A stretch of 17,712 nucleotides of DNA from assembly GCA_964440345.1 (NCBI GenBank), contig CAYTSA010000081.1:1-17712 (forward strand). Reading direction: 5' to 3'. The position numbers were made by a program, and so were the translations under genes. The stretch's first letter is position 1; every line of letters begins with the position of its first letter. This DNA is from CAYTSA01 sp964440345 (GTDB taxonomy: Bacteria > Desulfobacterota > Desulfovibrionia > Desulfovibrionales > Desulfovibrionaceae). Of the stretch, positions 1-6,375 are shown one piece after another. Under the pieces are notes generated by a model. It ran no database searches and was not told where the DNA came from. It saw nothing but the letters and a program-made list of their open reading frames with translations.

Positions 1-1587
1 GGCGCCGCCGCTGCGCTCGGCCAGCTTGCGGACCTCGGCGGCCACCACGGCAAAGCCTTTGCCGTGTTCTCCGGCCCGGGCCGCCTCAATGGCGGCGTTC
101 AGGGCCAGCAGATTGGTCTGCCGGGCAATTTCTTCGATGATGGATATCTTTTCAGCAATTTCTTTCATGGCCGAGACAGTCTGAGTAACGGCTTCGCCTC
201 CCTCCTGGGCGTCTTTGGCTGCTTTTTGCGCCATGGCCTCGGTCTGCTGCGCGTTGTCAGCATTTTGTTTGATATTCGAGGTCATCTGCTCCATAGAGGC
301 GGAAACCTCTTCCACTGAAGCCGCCTGCTCAGTGGCGCCCTGAGACATGGATTGGGCGGAGGAGGAGAGCTCCTCACTGCCGGCGGCCACGTTTTCAGAC
401 GCAGACTGCACGTCCTCCACCACGCCGCGCAAGCGCTGGACCATCTCATTGAGGGCTGCGGCCAGCTGGCCTACCTCGTCTTTCTGGTTCACGTCCAGTT
501 CCTTGGTGAAATCGCCCTTGGCCATGGATTGGGCAAAATCAACCCCTTTGAATATGGGCTTGGTGATCATGCGGGTAAGAAGAACTCCCAGGCCCAAGGC
601 AAAAACGACTCCCAAGCCCATGCCCACAGAAGCCATGAGCCTGCCGGCGGAGGCGTCTGCATTCGCCTGACCCACAGCAGTTTCAGAAACATGCACGTTG
701 ATTTCCACCAGTTGATCCAACTCTTCAAAAACTGTGTTCATGGCCTGTTGGGCGTCGGTGAGCAGCAAGTCGCCCATGCCGCCAAAAATATCCTTGGCTT
801 TCTGGGCCTCGGCCTGCATCTGAGCAAACAAATCAAACGTCTTGTCTGCAGCTGGGAGCATTTTGTCACGGTAGATGCCCGCCGCCATTTCCACTTGGCC
901 GCGGCTAGCAGCCTGTTTTATTTCCTCCACGCTGTGGTGGAATGAGTCATGATGAGGTTTGATTTCCTGAATGAGTCTGCTGATAGCCGGGTTGGTGGTG
1001 GAGTAGTCCGCCATCCACTTGCCGAAGTTGCAGGTTGTGGGGTCCGTGCCACCCTGGAAGGTCTGATCAACAGCAAGCAATTGCCCTACCTGGGTGGCCA
1101 GCTTGTAGTGGTCTCCGCGGAAGCGCTGCAACTCAATCATGTACGCGTCCGGGTTCAGGATGTCGATTTTTTGCAACTGGCGGGACATCTCCACTGCCTT
1201 GTTGTTAAGCTCTGAGGCGGTTTTCACGTCCGGTACGAATTTGTTCCAGACTGTGGCTTCCTCCGGCGTTTGCGGCAAGGGAGCGTACTTTTCCCAGGCT
1301 TTCTTGTATGTTGCCCGGGCATTTTCAATATTTTCATAGAGTTTGTTGCGGTCCTCATTGGATATCATGGGGCTGAGCGTGGTCCGCAAGGCGGTGTTCA
1401 GCTTGTTCATCTGCGACTCCATGATGAGCAGGCTCTGCACGCTGGGCAGCCGGACTTCGCCGATTTCGTCAATATGCCCGGATAACAAATCAATTTCGTA
1501 CAGGCCAACGCCTCCCACAGCCAGAGCTATGAGCGCCGTGATGACAAATCCCCCGATCAGCTTGACGCCCAGTTTGATGTTTTTCAT
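1..1587 (-). CDS. Methyl-accepting chemotaxis protein, C-terminus cut by window edge
   Basis: Membrane chemoreceptor that should signal to CheA/CheW; 529 codons are visible. TM1 is about residues 10-29, after MKNIKLGVK. A periplasmic region of about 285 residues follows, then TM2 (about 317-338), a HAMP linker with the usual DEVGQL, and a signalling coiled coil. The last visible residues carry the conserved hairpin tip (QTNLLALNAAIEAARAGEHG, residues 490-509). The methylation-helix partner and C-terminal end lie outside the window. Between the two membrane segments, His160, Cys186-x-FGKW, His212/213 and His217 match a CZB zinc-binding pattern of three His and one Cys. Ligand unknown; zinc, or oxidants acting on the Cys, is an inference from the CZB family. 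The start is fixed by a strong ribosome site 5 bases upstream. A tetR-family gene lies 106 bp upstream on the same strand. Confidence 0.95.
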   Translation of the reverse strand, partial: MKNIKLGVKLIGGFVITALIALAVGGVGLYEIDLLSGHIDEIGEVRLPSVQSLLIMESQMNKLNTALRTTLSPMISNEDRNKLYENIENARATYKKAWEKYAPLPQTPEEATVWNKFVPDVKTASELNNKAVEMSRQLQKIDILNPDAYMIELQRFRGDHYKLATQVGQLLAVDQTFQGGTDPTTCNFGKWMADYSTTNPAISRLIQEIKPHHDSFHHSVEEIKQAASRGQVEMAAGIYRDKMLPAADKTFDLFAQMQAEAQKAKDIFGGMGDLLLTDAQQAMNTVFEELDQLVEINVHVSETAVGQANADASAGRLMASVGMGLGVVFALGLGVLLTRMITKPIFKGVDFAQSMAKGDFTKELDVNQKDEVGQLAAALNEMVQRLRGVVEDVQSASENVAAGSEELSSSAQSMSQGATEQAASVEEVSASMEQMTSNIKQNADNAQQTEAMAQKAAKDAQEGGEAVTQTVSAMKEIAEKISIIEEIARQTNLLALNAAIEAARAGEHGKGFAVVAAEVRKLAERSGGA

Positions 1588-1590
1588 TTC

Positions 1591-1599
1591 CCCCTCCTT
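1591..1599 (-). promoter_or_regulatory. Strong Shine-Dalgarno of the chemoreceptor gene
   Basis: On the minus strand AAGGAGGGG lies just before GAA-ATG. It is a near-perfect anti-16S match and fixes the start at 1587. Confidence 0.8.
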
Positions 1600-1622
1600 A
1601 GCTGTTACACATGGAAAAACTG

Positions 1623-1694
1623 GGGCCTGTGTTTAAAACCGTTTCTGCAGCGGTTGAATAGTATTGCAACCACCTTGTTGTAAAAAACAGGCCC
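1623..1694 (-). terminator. Possible terminator of the upstream tetR gene
   Basis: An 8-bp inverted repeat, GGGCCTGT and ACAGGCCC, spans 56 bases. One arm touches the tetR stop codon. On the minus strand the second arm is followed by CAGTTTTT. A smaller AACCG/CGGTT hairpin lies inside (1637-1655) and is followed by TTTTAAA. The loop is long for an intrinsic terminator, so this call is weak; partial read-through into the chemoreceptor gene is possible. Confidence 0.3.
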
Positions 1695-2329
1695 TATGTT
1701 GCCTCACATTCCAGACGCCTTTGAGTACGCTCTCCACCCCTGTACAGCCGGGCAAAAATGAACTGCATGGCTTCCCTTTCAAGACAGTCGAGAGGAACAC
1801 TGTTGTCGAGTAACACAAAATTGCCCATGCCGTGAAGCATGGAAAAGATAGCTGCGCTGGTTTCTTTGTAGTGTTGGGTGAAGAATACCTTCTCCGCCAC
1901 GCCTTCTTCAATGATTATCTGAATAAGTTCACGGTGCTGGCCAAAAATGAACTTCAGGTCGCTCACTGGCGGGGTGTCCAGGTTAAGAACTTTAAACGGA
2001 TCGGTTTTCAGCAGCACCAGGTGCTCATCCGGCCGTTCAGCGAGAAAATGAAAAAAGCAGCGCACGTACGCGCGTATTCGGTCCTCTGGACGAGAACGTT
2101 TAGCGATGCTGTCGCGCATCTCTTTGTAAAGATTGAATAATATTTGACGGACTAGGATAAAGAGTAGGTTTTCTTTGCTCTTGAAATGGTAAATTATGGT
2201 GCCGCCGGCCACGTTGGCCTGCTGGGCAATGTCGGCAATGGAGGCGTTTTCGTAGCCGTGCTCGCTGAAGAGGGCCTGGGCGGCGTCGAGAATGGCTCGT
2301 ATTTTGTTATGAGGGCTTTTGGCGGCCAT
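1694..2329 (-). CDS. TetR/AcrR-family transcriptional regulator (first)
   Basis: 211 residues, the usual TetR length. The N-terminal helix-turn-helix lies at about residues 8-55, with the pattern ILDAAQALFSEHGYENASI, then IAQQANVAGGTIIYHFKSK and ENLL. The remaining roughly 150 residues are a helical ligand-binding and dimer domain of unknown specificity. The ATG at 2329 has an AGAGG ribosome site upstream. The gene sits alone between mqnA (upstream, same strand) and a chemoreceptor gene. It has its own 260-bp upstream gap with operator-like repeats, so it is probably not part of the mqn operon. Its inducer and targets cannot be read from the sequence; autoregulation is the default expectation for the family. 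Confidence 0.93.
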   Translation of the reverse strand: MAAKSPHNKIRAILDAAQALFSEHGYENASIADIAQQANVAGGTIIYHFKSKENLLFILVRQILFNLYKEMRDSIAKRSRPEDRIRAYVRCFFHFLAERPDEHLVLLKTDPFKVLNLDTPPVSDLKFIFGQHRELIQIIIEEGVAEKVFFTQHYKETSAAIFSMLHGMGNFVLLDNSVPLDCLEREAMQFIFARLYRGGERTQRRLECEAT

Positions 2330-2359
2330 AAGCGTTACCTCTGCGACCTATTTTAAATG

Positions 2360-2426
2360 ACTGTTCAGTTAATACTGGCTCAGCAGCGGCAGCTTGTCAA
2401 TGATAAAGTAAAAAATGTCAATGACA
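2360..2426 (-). promoter_or_regulatory. Candidate promoter/operator region of the first tetR gene
   Basis: Three repeat signals lie 31-97 bases upstream of the tetR start. CAGT-TAAT-ACTG (2366-2377) overlaps ACTG-TT-CAGT (2360-2369). TGTCAATGA occurs twice, at 2395 and 2416, exactly 21 bp apart. The second copy extends to the perfect dyad TGTCA-A-TGACA (2416-2426). On the minus strand the first copy supplies a consensus -35 TTGACA (2400-2395). A 17-base spacer then leads to a weak -10 CAGTAT (2377-2372), which lies inside the CAGT/ACTG dyad. Autoregulation is inferred. Confidence 0.35.
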
Positions 2427-2484
2427 GTGAATGAGTCAAATAAGATAACAGCATGTTAACATTGAAATGTTTAGATGTCCTTAT

Positions 2485-2546
2485 GCATTTTCCTGAAACA
2501 ATGGAGAATTGTTTCAAGAGCGGGCGTTGTCTCAACGCGAAAATGC
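2485..2546. other. Perfectly paired three-way-junction element between mqnA and tetR
   Basis: Outer arms GCATTTTC (2485-2492) and GAAAATGC (2539-2546) pair over 8 bp. Inside are two further perfect hairpins. TGAAACAAT / ATTGTTTCA (2494-2502 / 2508-2516) has a 5-base loop. GCGTTG / CAACGC (2524-2529 / 2533-2538) has a TCT loop. All 23 pairs are Watson-Crick. No T-tract follows on either strand, so it is not a standard intrinsic terminator. It could be a 3'-UTR structure of the mqn transcript, a small RNA, a protein-binding site or a dispersed genomic repeat. The identity is not recognised. Confidence 0.5.
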
Positions 2547-2589
2547 GCTAGACGGTGCGTTTCCGATGTGCTTGAAAAAGTAGTCAGGA

Positions 2590-3423
2590 CTATTCTGTTG
2601 CAACAAACTGAAAGGGGGGCGGAGCCAGCACTGCGCCGCTTGCGGCAAGCTGGGTGAAGAACAAAGACAGTCCCTCCTGGGACTGCGTATCCAGGTCGTA
2701 GGAAAGGCCGCTAAAGTACGATAGTGTCTCAGGCAGACTCAGGCCGGATGTCTCTGCGGCAATGGAGGCGATGCGGTCAATGTTGGCCAGGCCAACGCCT
2801 TTGGCGCGTTGCAACAGCCTGCAACTTTGGCGGATCATCTCTGGGCGCTGCTCCATTGACTTTTTTGAGGCGACCCATACGCCAAAGATGAACGGCTTGC
2901 CCGTCCATTCCGCCCAGGCCTGGCCCAGGTCCAGCCGATGCGGGTATTCTTCCATCCGGCGCAGCTGCAGGGCTTCGTCGCCAATAGCCAGAATAGCCGC
3001 TGGCCGGTCTCCGGCTTGCAAGGCGGAGGCGGCGTCGCCTACTGCGTAGACCGGCTCCTGGCCGTAGATACGTTTCAGCAGAAGTTGCAACAGCGCCGCC
3101 GAGGTGTGCGTCTGTGAGCTGACCAGCACGGTCTTGCCGTCCAGCTCCTCTGGGGGCCGTTGGCTTAGCAGCAGCACAGACTGCACTGGCCCACGGCAGC
3201 CAATGGCCAGGTTCGGGACCAGCAGGTAGTCTTGCCAGCGGCGGGCATACTCTATGGAAGAGACAGCGGATATGTCTAGTTCGCCGGCGGCCATGCGCTT
3301 GTTCAACTCCGCCGGCGAGCCAGAAACCATATGCACCCCTGCGCCGAGTCCGTTTTCCAGGGGCAGGTAAATGGGCAGCACGTTCAGGTAGCTGATGCGG
3401 CCTAGCCGCAATCTGTTATCCAT
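2590..3423 (-). CDS. mqnA: Chorismate dehydratase MqnA (futalosine menaquinone pathway, step 1)
   Basis: 277 residues, the normal length for the family. MqnA dehydrates chorismate to 3-[(1-carboxyvinyl)oxy]benzoate in the cytoplasm, the substrate of MqnE. The sequence has the periplasmic-binding-protein-like fold signature of MqnA/MqnD: RISYLNVLPIY at 9-19, GSPAELN at 35-41, ISAVSSIEYA at 51-60 and GPVQSVLLLS at 78-87. Its ATG overlaps the end of the upstream mqnE-mqnC fusion by 8 bases (ATGGATAA), which implies translational coupling in one operon. It is the last gene of the leftward mqn operon. After the stop there is only a weak TAGTCCTGACTA stem followed by CTTTTT. Confidence 0.95.
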   Translation of the reverse strand: MDNRLRLGRISYLNVLPIYLPLENGLGAGVHMVSGSPAELNKRMAAGELDISAVSSIEYARRWQDYLLVPNLAIGCRGPVQSVLLLSQRPPEELDGKTVLVSSQTHTSAALLQLLLKRIYGQEPVYAVGDAASALQAGDRPAAILAIGDEALQLRRMEEYPHRLDLGQAWAEWTGKPFIFGVWVASKKSMEQRPEMIRQSCRLLQRAKGVGLANIDRIASIAAETSGLSLPETLSYFSGLSYDLDTQSQEGLSLFFTQLAASGAVLAPPPFQFVATE

Positions 3424-5611
3424 TGGCGTTGGACCTGGTTACAGGCGTGTAGTCCATGCGCCGCTGCACCGGCGCAAAGCCGGCCCGGCGGATGATGTTT
3501 TCAATGGCTTCGTGCGACAGCCGGAAGGACACGCCGGCCGCCTTGACCACGTTTTCTTCTATCATGGTGGAGCCAAAGTCGTTGCCGCCGAAGTACAAAG
3601 CCAACTGGGCGACCTTGGGCCCCATGGTCACCCAGGAAACCTGGATGTTGGGGATGTTGTCCAGCACCAGCCGGGAAAGGGCCAGCAACCGTAAATATTC
3701 TGGCGCGGTGAAGGGCCGGGAGGAGAGGGCCGTGTTCTTCGGCTGGAACGTCCAGGGAATAAAGGCCGTGAATCCGCCGGTGCGGTCTTGCAAATCGCGC
3801 AGGGCCAGCAGATGCCGCACCCGGTCTGCCGCTGATTCGGCGTGTCCGAACATCATGGTCGCAGTGGTCCGCAAGCCCATGGAGTGGGCTTCTTCCATGA
3901 TCTCCAACCATTTGCCGGCGGAGCTTTTGTTGGGCGAGACTCTCTCGCGCACTTCATCCACCAGTATTTCCGCCCCTCCGCCCGGCATGGAGTGCAAACC
4001 GGCCTCGCGCAGCCTGCGCAGCGTTTCGGCTGTGTCCAATTCTTCCATTCGAGCCAGGTGGTCAATTTCAGTGGGCGAAAAAGCGTGTATATGCAGTTCC
4101 GGAAAGCTTGACCGGATGTCGCGCAGCAACTCTTCATACCATTCGAGCCGTAGTTCCGGGTGGCAGCCTCCCTGCATGAGTATCTGCGTTCCGCCCAGAG
4201 CCAGCGTCTCTTCGATCTTGGCGTGCAGCTCTGCGCGGGAAATCACGTAGCCGTCTGGGTGGCCAGGGGGCCGGAAGTACGCGCAGAACAGGCAGCCGCA
4301 TTGGCAAATATTGGTGTAGTTGATGTTCCGGTCGCTGACGTAGGTGACGATGGGTTCAGGGTGCAGCTGCCGCCGGGTTTCGTGGGCCAGTCGGCCCAGG
4401 GTGTGCAGGTCTGCGGCGTATAGCTCCATGGCGGCCTCAAAATCCAGTCGGCCGGCAACAGGCTGCATGGCTGGGGGCAACATTTCTTCTGCTGAGGCTT
4501 CTTGCAGCAGCGTATGCACTGGCTGGAAACAGCCGTCGCGTTCCACCGGCTCAAAGCCGCTGCCCCGAATCATGATCTCCAGTTCATCGCGGGTCAGGGC
4601 CTGTTCCGATTCAGCGCCGGCCATGTGGCCGATTTTTTCCTCCACCACTACGCCGTCCAGGTCGTCTGCGCCAAAGTACAGGGCGGCCTGGGCCGCCTTT
4701 ACCGTGAGCATTACCCAATACGCCTTGATGTGGGGAATGTTGTCCAACAGCAGCCGGGAAACGGCGATGGTCTTGAGTTCATCAACGCCAGTCGAGGGCC
4801 GGCTGATTTTCAGTGCTGAATGCTCGGTTTGGAAAGGCAAGGGGATAAAGCATACAAAGCCGCCGGATGCATCCTGGGCGTTCCGTAGCCGCAGCAGATG
4901 GTCCACGCGGTCGGCCACTGTTTCCACATGGCCGAACAGCATTGTGCAGTTGCTTTGTATGCCCAAACTGTGGGCTTCGGCGTGGATGCGCAGCCATTCG
5001 TCAGCGTCTATCTTGCGGGGGCAGATGCGCTGGCGTACATCTGGCGCGAATATCTCCGCCCCGCCGCCCGGCAGCATTCCCAAGCCGGCGTTTTTGAGCG
5101 TCTGCAGCACCTGGGCTGTGGAGGTCTGCTCTAGTTTGGCAAAATGGGCAATCTCCACAGCTGTAAAGCATTTAAGCACGGCGTGAGGCAGCAGCGACCG
5201 AATGCGGCGCAGCCCCTCCACGAAATAGTCCAGTCCCAGCTCAGGATGGCAGCCGCCTACGATGTGCGCCTCACGGGGCGGCGAGGGATTGGCGGCCAGC
5301 TTGTTAGCCATATCTTCCGGGGAGAGAACAAATGAGCCCTCTTCTCCCCGTTCTCTGTGAAAGGCGCAAAACGCGCATTTGTTCACGCAGACATTGGTGT
5401 AGTTCACGTGCTGATTGCACACGTAATAGGTTCGTTTCCCGTGGCGGCGGGTGCGGACCAGGTGGGCCAGCTCCCCAACAGCTGTGATATCCGGGCAGGC
5501 GAAAAGGGCCAGCCCGTCTTCGCGTTCCAGCCGGCGGCCGGCCAGGACCTTGTCGTAGACGGCGGCCAGGCCCAGGCGCTGGCGGCGGTCGTGCAACGCG
5601 TCATGCGTCAT
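3416..5611 (-). CDS. mqnE-mqnC: Fused aminofutalosine synthase / cyclic dehypoxanthine futalosine synthase (MqnE-MqnC)
   Basis: A 731-residue protein made of two complete radical-SAM enzymes. Residues 1 to about 365 match MqnE: C75-x3-C79-x2-C82, HIVGGCHPEL (116-125), KCFTAVEI, PGGGAEIFAPDVRQRICP and KAYWVML. Residues from about 370 to 731 match MqnC: NYTNIC with C436-x3-C440-x2-C443, LMQGGCHPEL, HAFSPTEI, TTATMMFGH, FIPWTFQP and NIQVSWVTMGPK. The MqnE half should join SAM to the MqnA product to give aminofutalosine. The MqnC half should cyclise dehypoxanthine futalosine. Both cluster motifs are intact, so both halves look active. The start at 5611 overlaps the tetR stop by 11 bases and has AAGGA 11 bases upstream. 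The frame stays open to 5782, but that stretch lies within tetR in another frame and does not resemble Mqn proteins. The organisation parallels FbiC (fused CofG-CofH), but the neighbours mqnA and mqnD fix the menaquinone role. Confidence 0.93.
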   Translation of the reverse strand: MTHDALHDRRQRLGLAAVYDKVLAGRRLEREDGLALFACPDITAVGELAHLVRTRRHGKRTYYVCNQHVNYTNVCVNKCAFCAFHRERGEEGSFVLSPEDMANKLAANPSPPREAHIVGGCHPELGLDYFVEGLRRIRSLLPHAVLKCFTAVEIAHFAKLEQTSTAQVLQTLKNAGLGMLPGGGAEIFAPDVRQRICPRKIDADEWLRIHAEAHSLGIQSNCTMLFGHVETVADRVDHLLRLRNAQDASGGFVCFIPLPFQTEHSALKISRPSTGVDELKTIAVSRLLLDNIPHIKAYWVMLTVKAAQAALYFGADDLDGVVVEEKIGHMAGAESEQALTRDELEIMIRGSGFEPVERDGCFQPVHTLLQEASAEEMLPPAMQPVAGRLDFEAAMELYAADLHTLGRLAHETRRQLHPEPIVTYVSDRNINYTNICQCGCLFCAYFRPPGHPDGYVISRAELHAKIEETLALGGTQILMQGGCHPELRLEWYEELLRDIRSSFPELHIHAFSPTEIDHLARMEELDTAETLRRLREAGLHSMPGGGAEILVDEVRERVSPNKSSAGKWLEIMEEAHSMGLRTTATMMFGHAESAADRVRHLLALRDLQDRTGGFTAFIPWTFQPKNTALSSRPFTAPEYLRLLALSRLVLDNIPNIQVSWVTMGPKVAQLALYFGGNDFGSTMIEENVVKAAGVSFRLSHEAIENIIRRAGFAPVQRRMDYTPVTRSNANG

Positions 5612-6281
5612 TGGCGAAATTTTCCTTGTTGTCGTGCGCCAGGCCGAGGCGCAGTATGTTAACGAGTGCGTCCAGCCGGGTGGACAGGTCTTCAGCCGAA
5701 GCTGCGCGCAAACGCATGGTCCCGTCCAAATGATCCACCGCCAAGGACTGGACAAACCGGTCCAGCAAACTGTCCAGCACAAAGACGGCGGCGTCAGAGT
5801 CTGTCTCCGGCCGCAGTTCGCCCCTGGCCAGGGCGTCGTTAATCATGGGCCGGATGTACGCTGTAGAAAGGGCCCGGAGCCGGGCCAGCGCTTGCTCGCG
5901 GCCAGGAAAATCGCCTCCGTAGAGGACTCGCAGATACAAGCCGTAGGCGCGCGGATGCTCACGCGCCCACAGGGCCACGGCAAGGAAAACAGCGTGCAGC
6001 TGGGTGAAGAAGTCCTGCTTTTCTTTCTGGTCCCGGATGCGGCGCAGTGGTTCCTTGACCTGCTCCAGGGCCATGTCTGCAACACAGTGGAAAAGCTGCT
6101 CCTTGGAGCCGAAGTAAGCGAACAGGGAGCCTTTGGCGATGGAAAGATCTTTGGCTACGCGGTTCAGACTTGCTGCGGCAAAGCCGTGCTCGGCGAACTC
6201 CTGCATGGCCGCCTGTACAACGCGCTCTTGTTTCTCCGGCGTCAGGTTGCGAAATGTTTCAGAGGTCCGGGTTTCTTGCAT
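5601..6281 (-). CDS. TetR-family regulator, first gene of the mqn operon
   Basis: 226 residues. The N-terminal helix-turn-helix at about 15-65 has VVQAAMQEFAEHGFAAASL, RVAKDLSIAKGSLFAYFGSK and EQLF. The C-terminal part is a helical effector domain. The gene heads the leftward operon, its stop overlaps the start of the mqnE-mqnC fusion, and it faces mqnD. A perfect dyad operator lies 22-37 bases upstream, between the two divergent promoters. I infer that it represses itself and the Mqn genes on both sides. The effector is unknown; a pathway intermediate, a quinone or a fatty-acid-like molecule are all possible. The ribosome site is weak. Starting at the next Met would cut into the DNA-binding domain, so 6281 is kept. 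Confidence 0.93.
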   Translation of the reverse strand: MQETRTSETFRNLTPEKQERVVQAAMQEFAEHGFAAASLNRVAKDLSIAKGSLFAYFGSKEQLFHCVADMALEQVKEPLRRIRDQKEKQDFFTQLHAVFLAVALWAREHPRAYGLYLRVLYGGDFPGREQALARLRALSTAYIRPMINDALARGELRPETDSDAAVFVLDSLLDRFVQSLAVDHLDGTMRLRAASAEDLSTRLDALVNILRLGLAHDNKENFANDA

Positions 6282-6304
6282 GTCGGGCTCGCTTAGGCTA
6301 AAAT
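6276..6304 (+). promoter_or_regulatory. Predicted promoter of mqnD
   Basis: -35 TTGCAT (6276-6281), 17-base spacer, -10 TAAAAT (6299-6304; five of six match the consensus). The -35 box overlaps the tetR start codon and the -10 box runs into the operator. Confidence 0.5.
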
Positions 6305-6318
6305 GACCATGTGGTCAT
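6303..6318. promoter_or_regulatory. TetR-type operator shared by mqnD and the tetR-mqnEC-mqnA operon
   Basis: ATGACCATGTGGTCAT: two perfect 7-base arms, ATGACCA and TGGTCAT, around TG. It begins in the -10 box of the mqnD promoter and covers the expected start region of the leftward promoter. A bound TetR dimer would therefore be expected to block both. The adjacent tetR gene is the obvious candidate for binding it. Confidence 0.65.
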
Positions 6319-6323
6319 GAGTG

Positions 6324-6352
6324 TTCGTACGTCAGATTACAGCCAGCGTCAA
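6324..6352 (-). promoter_or_regulatory. Predicted promoter of the leftward tetR-mqnEC-mqnA operon
   Basis: Minus-strand -35 TTGACG (6352-6347), 17-base spacer, -10 TACGAA (6329-6324). The -35 box is strong and the -10 box weak. Transcription would begin near 6317, within the operator. Confidence 0.4.
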
Positions 6353-6375
6353 CATGCAACCAAAGGCGCAAAAGT

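Noticed and set aside
2485..2546. Intrinsic terminator for the mqn operon
   Set aside because: No T-tract follows the stems on either strand and the structure is branched.
2596..2605. Palindrome TGTTGCAACA near the mqnA stop
   Set aside because: It lies in the last mqnA codons and is short enough to arise by chance.
2475..2657. 60-codon open frame on the plus strand
   Set aside because: It covers the structured element and runs into the end of mqnA antisense, with no ribosome site or recognisable sequence.
3456..5186. Long open frames on the plus strand (264 and 280 codons)
   Set aside because: They mirror the mqnE-mqnC fusion gene, with Ser/Arg/Ala-rich composition and no family motif.
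3416..5611. F420 (FO) synthase FbiC as the identity of the fused radical-SAM protein
   Set aside because: The halves match MqnE then MqnC by motif, whereas FbiC has CofG then CofH, and the neighbours are mqnA and mqnD.
5612..5782. 57-codon upstream extension of the mqnE-mqnC frame
   Set aside because: It lies within the tetR coding region in another frame, does not resemble MqnE, and the start at 5611 has a ribosome site.
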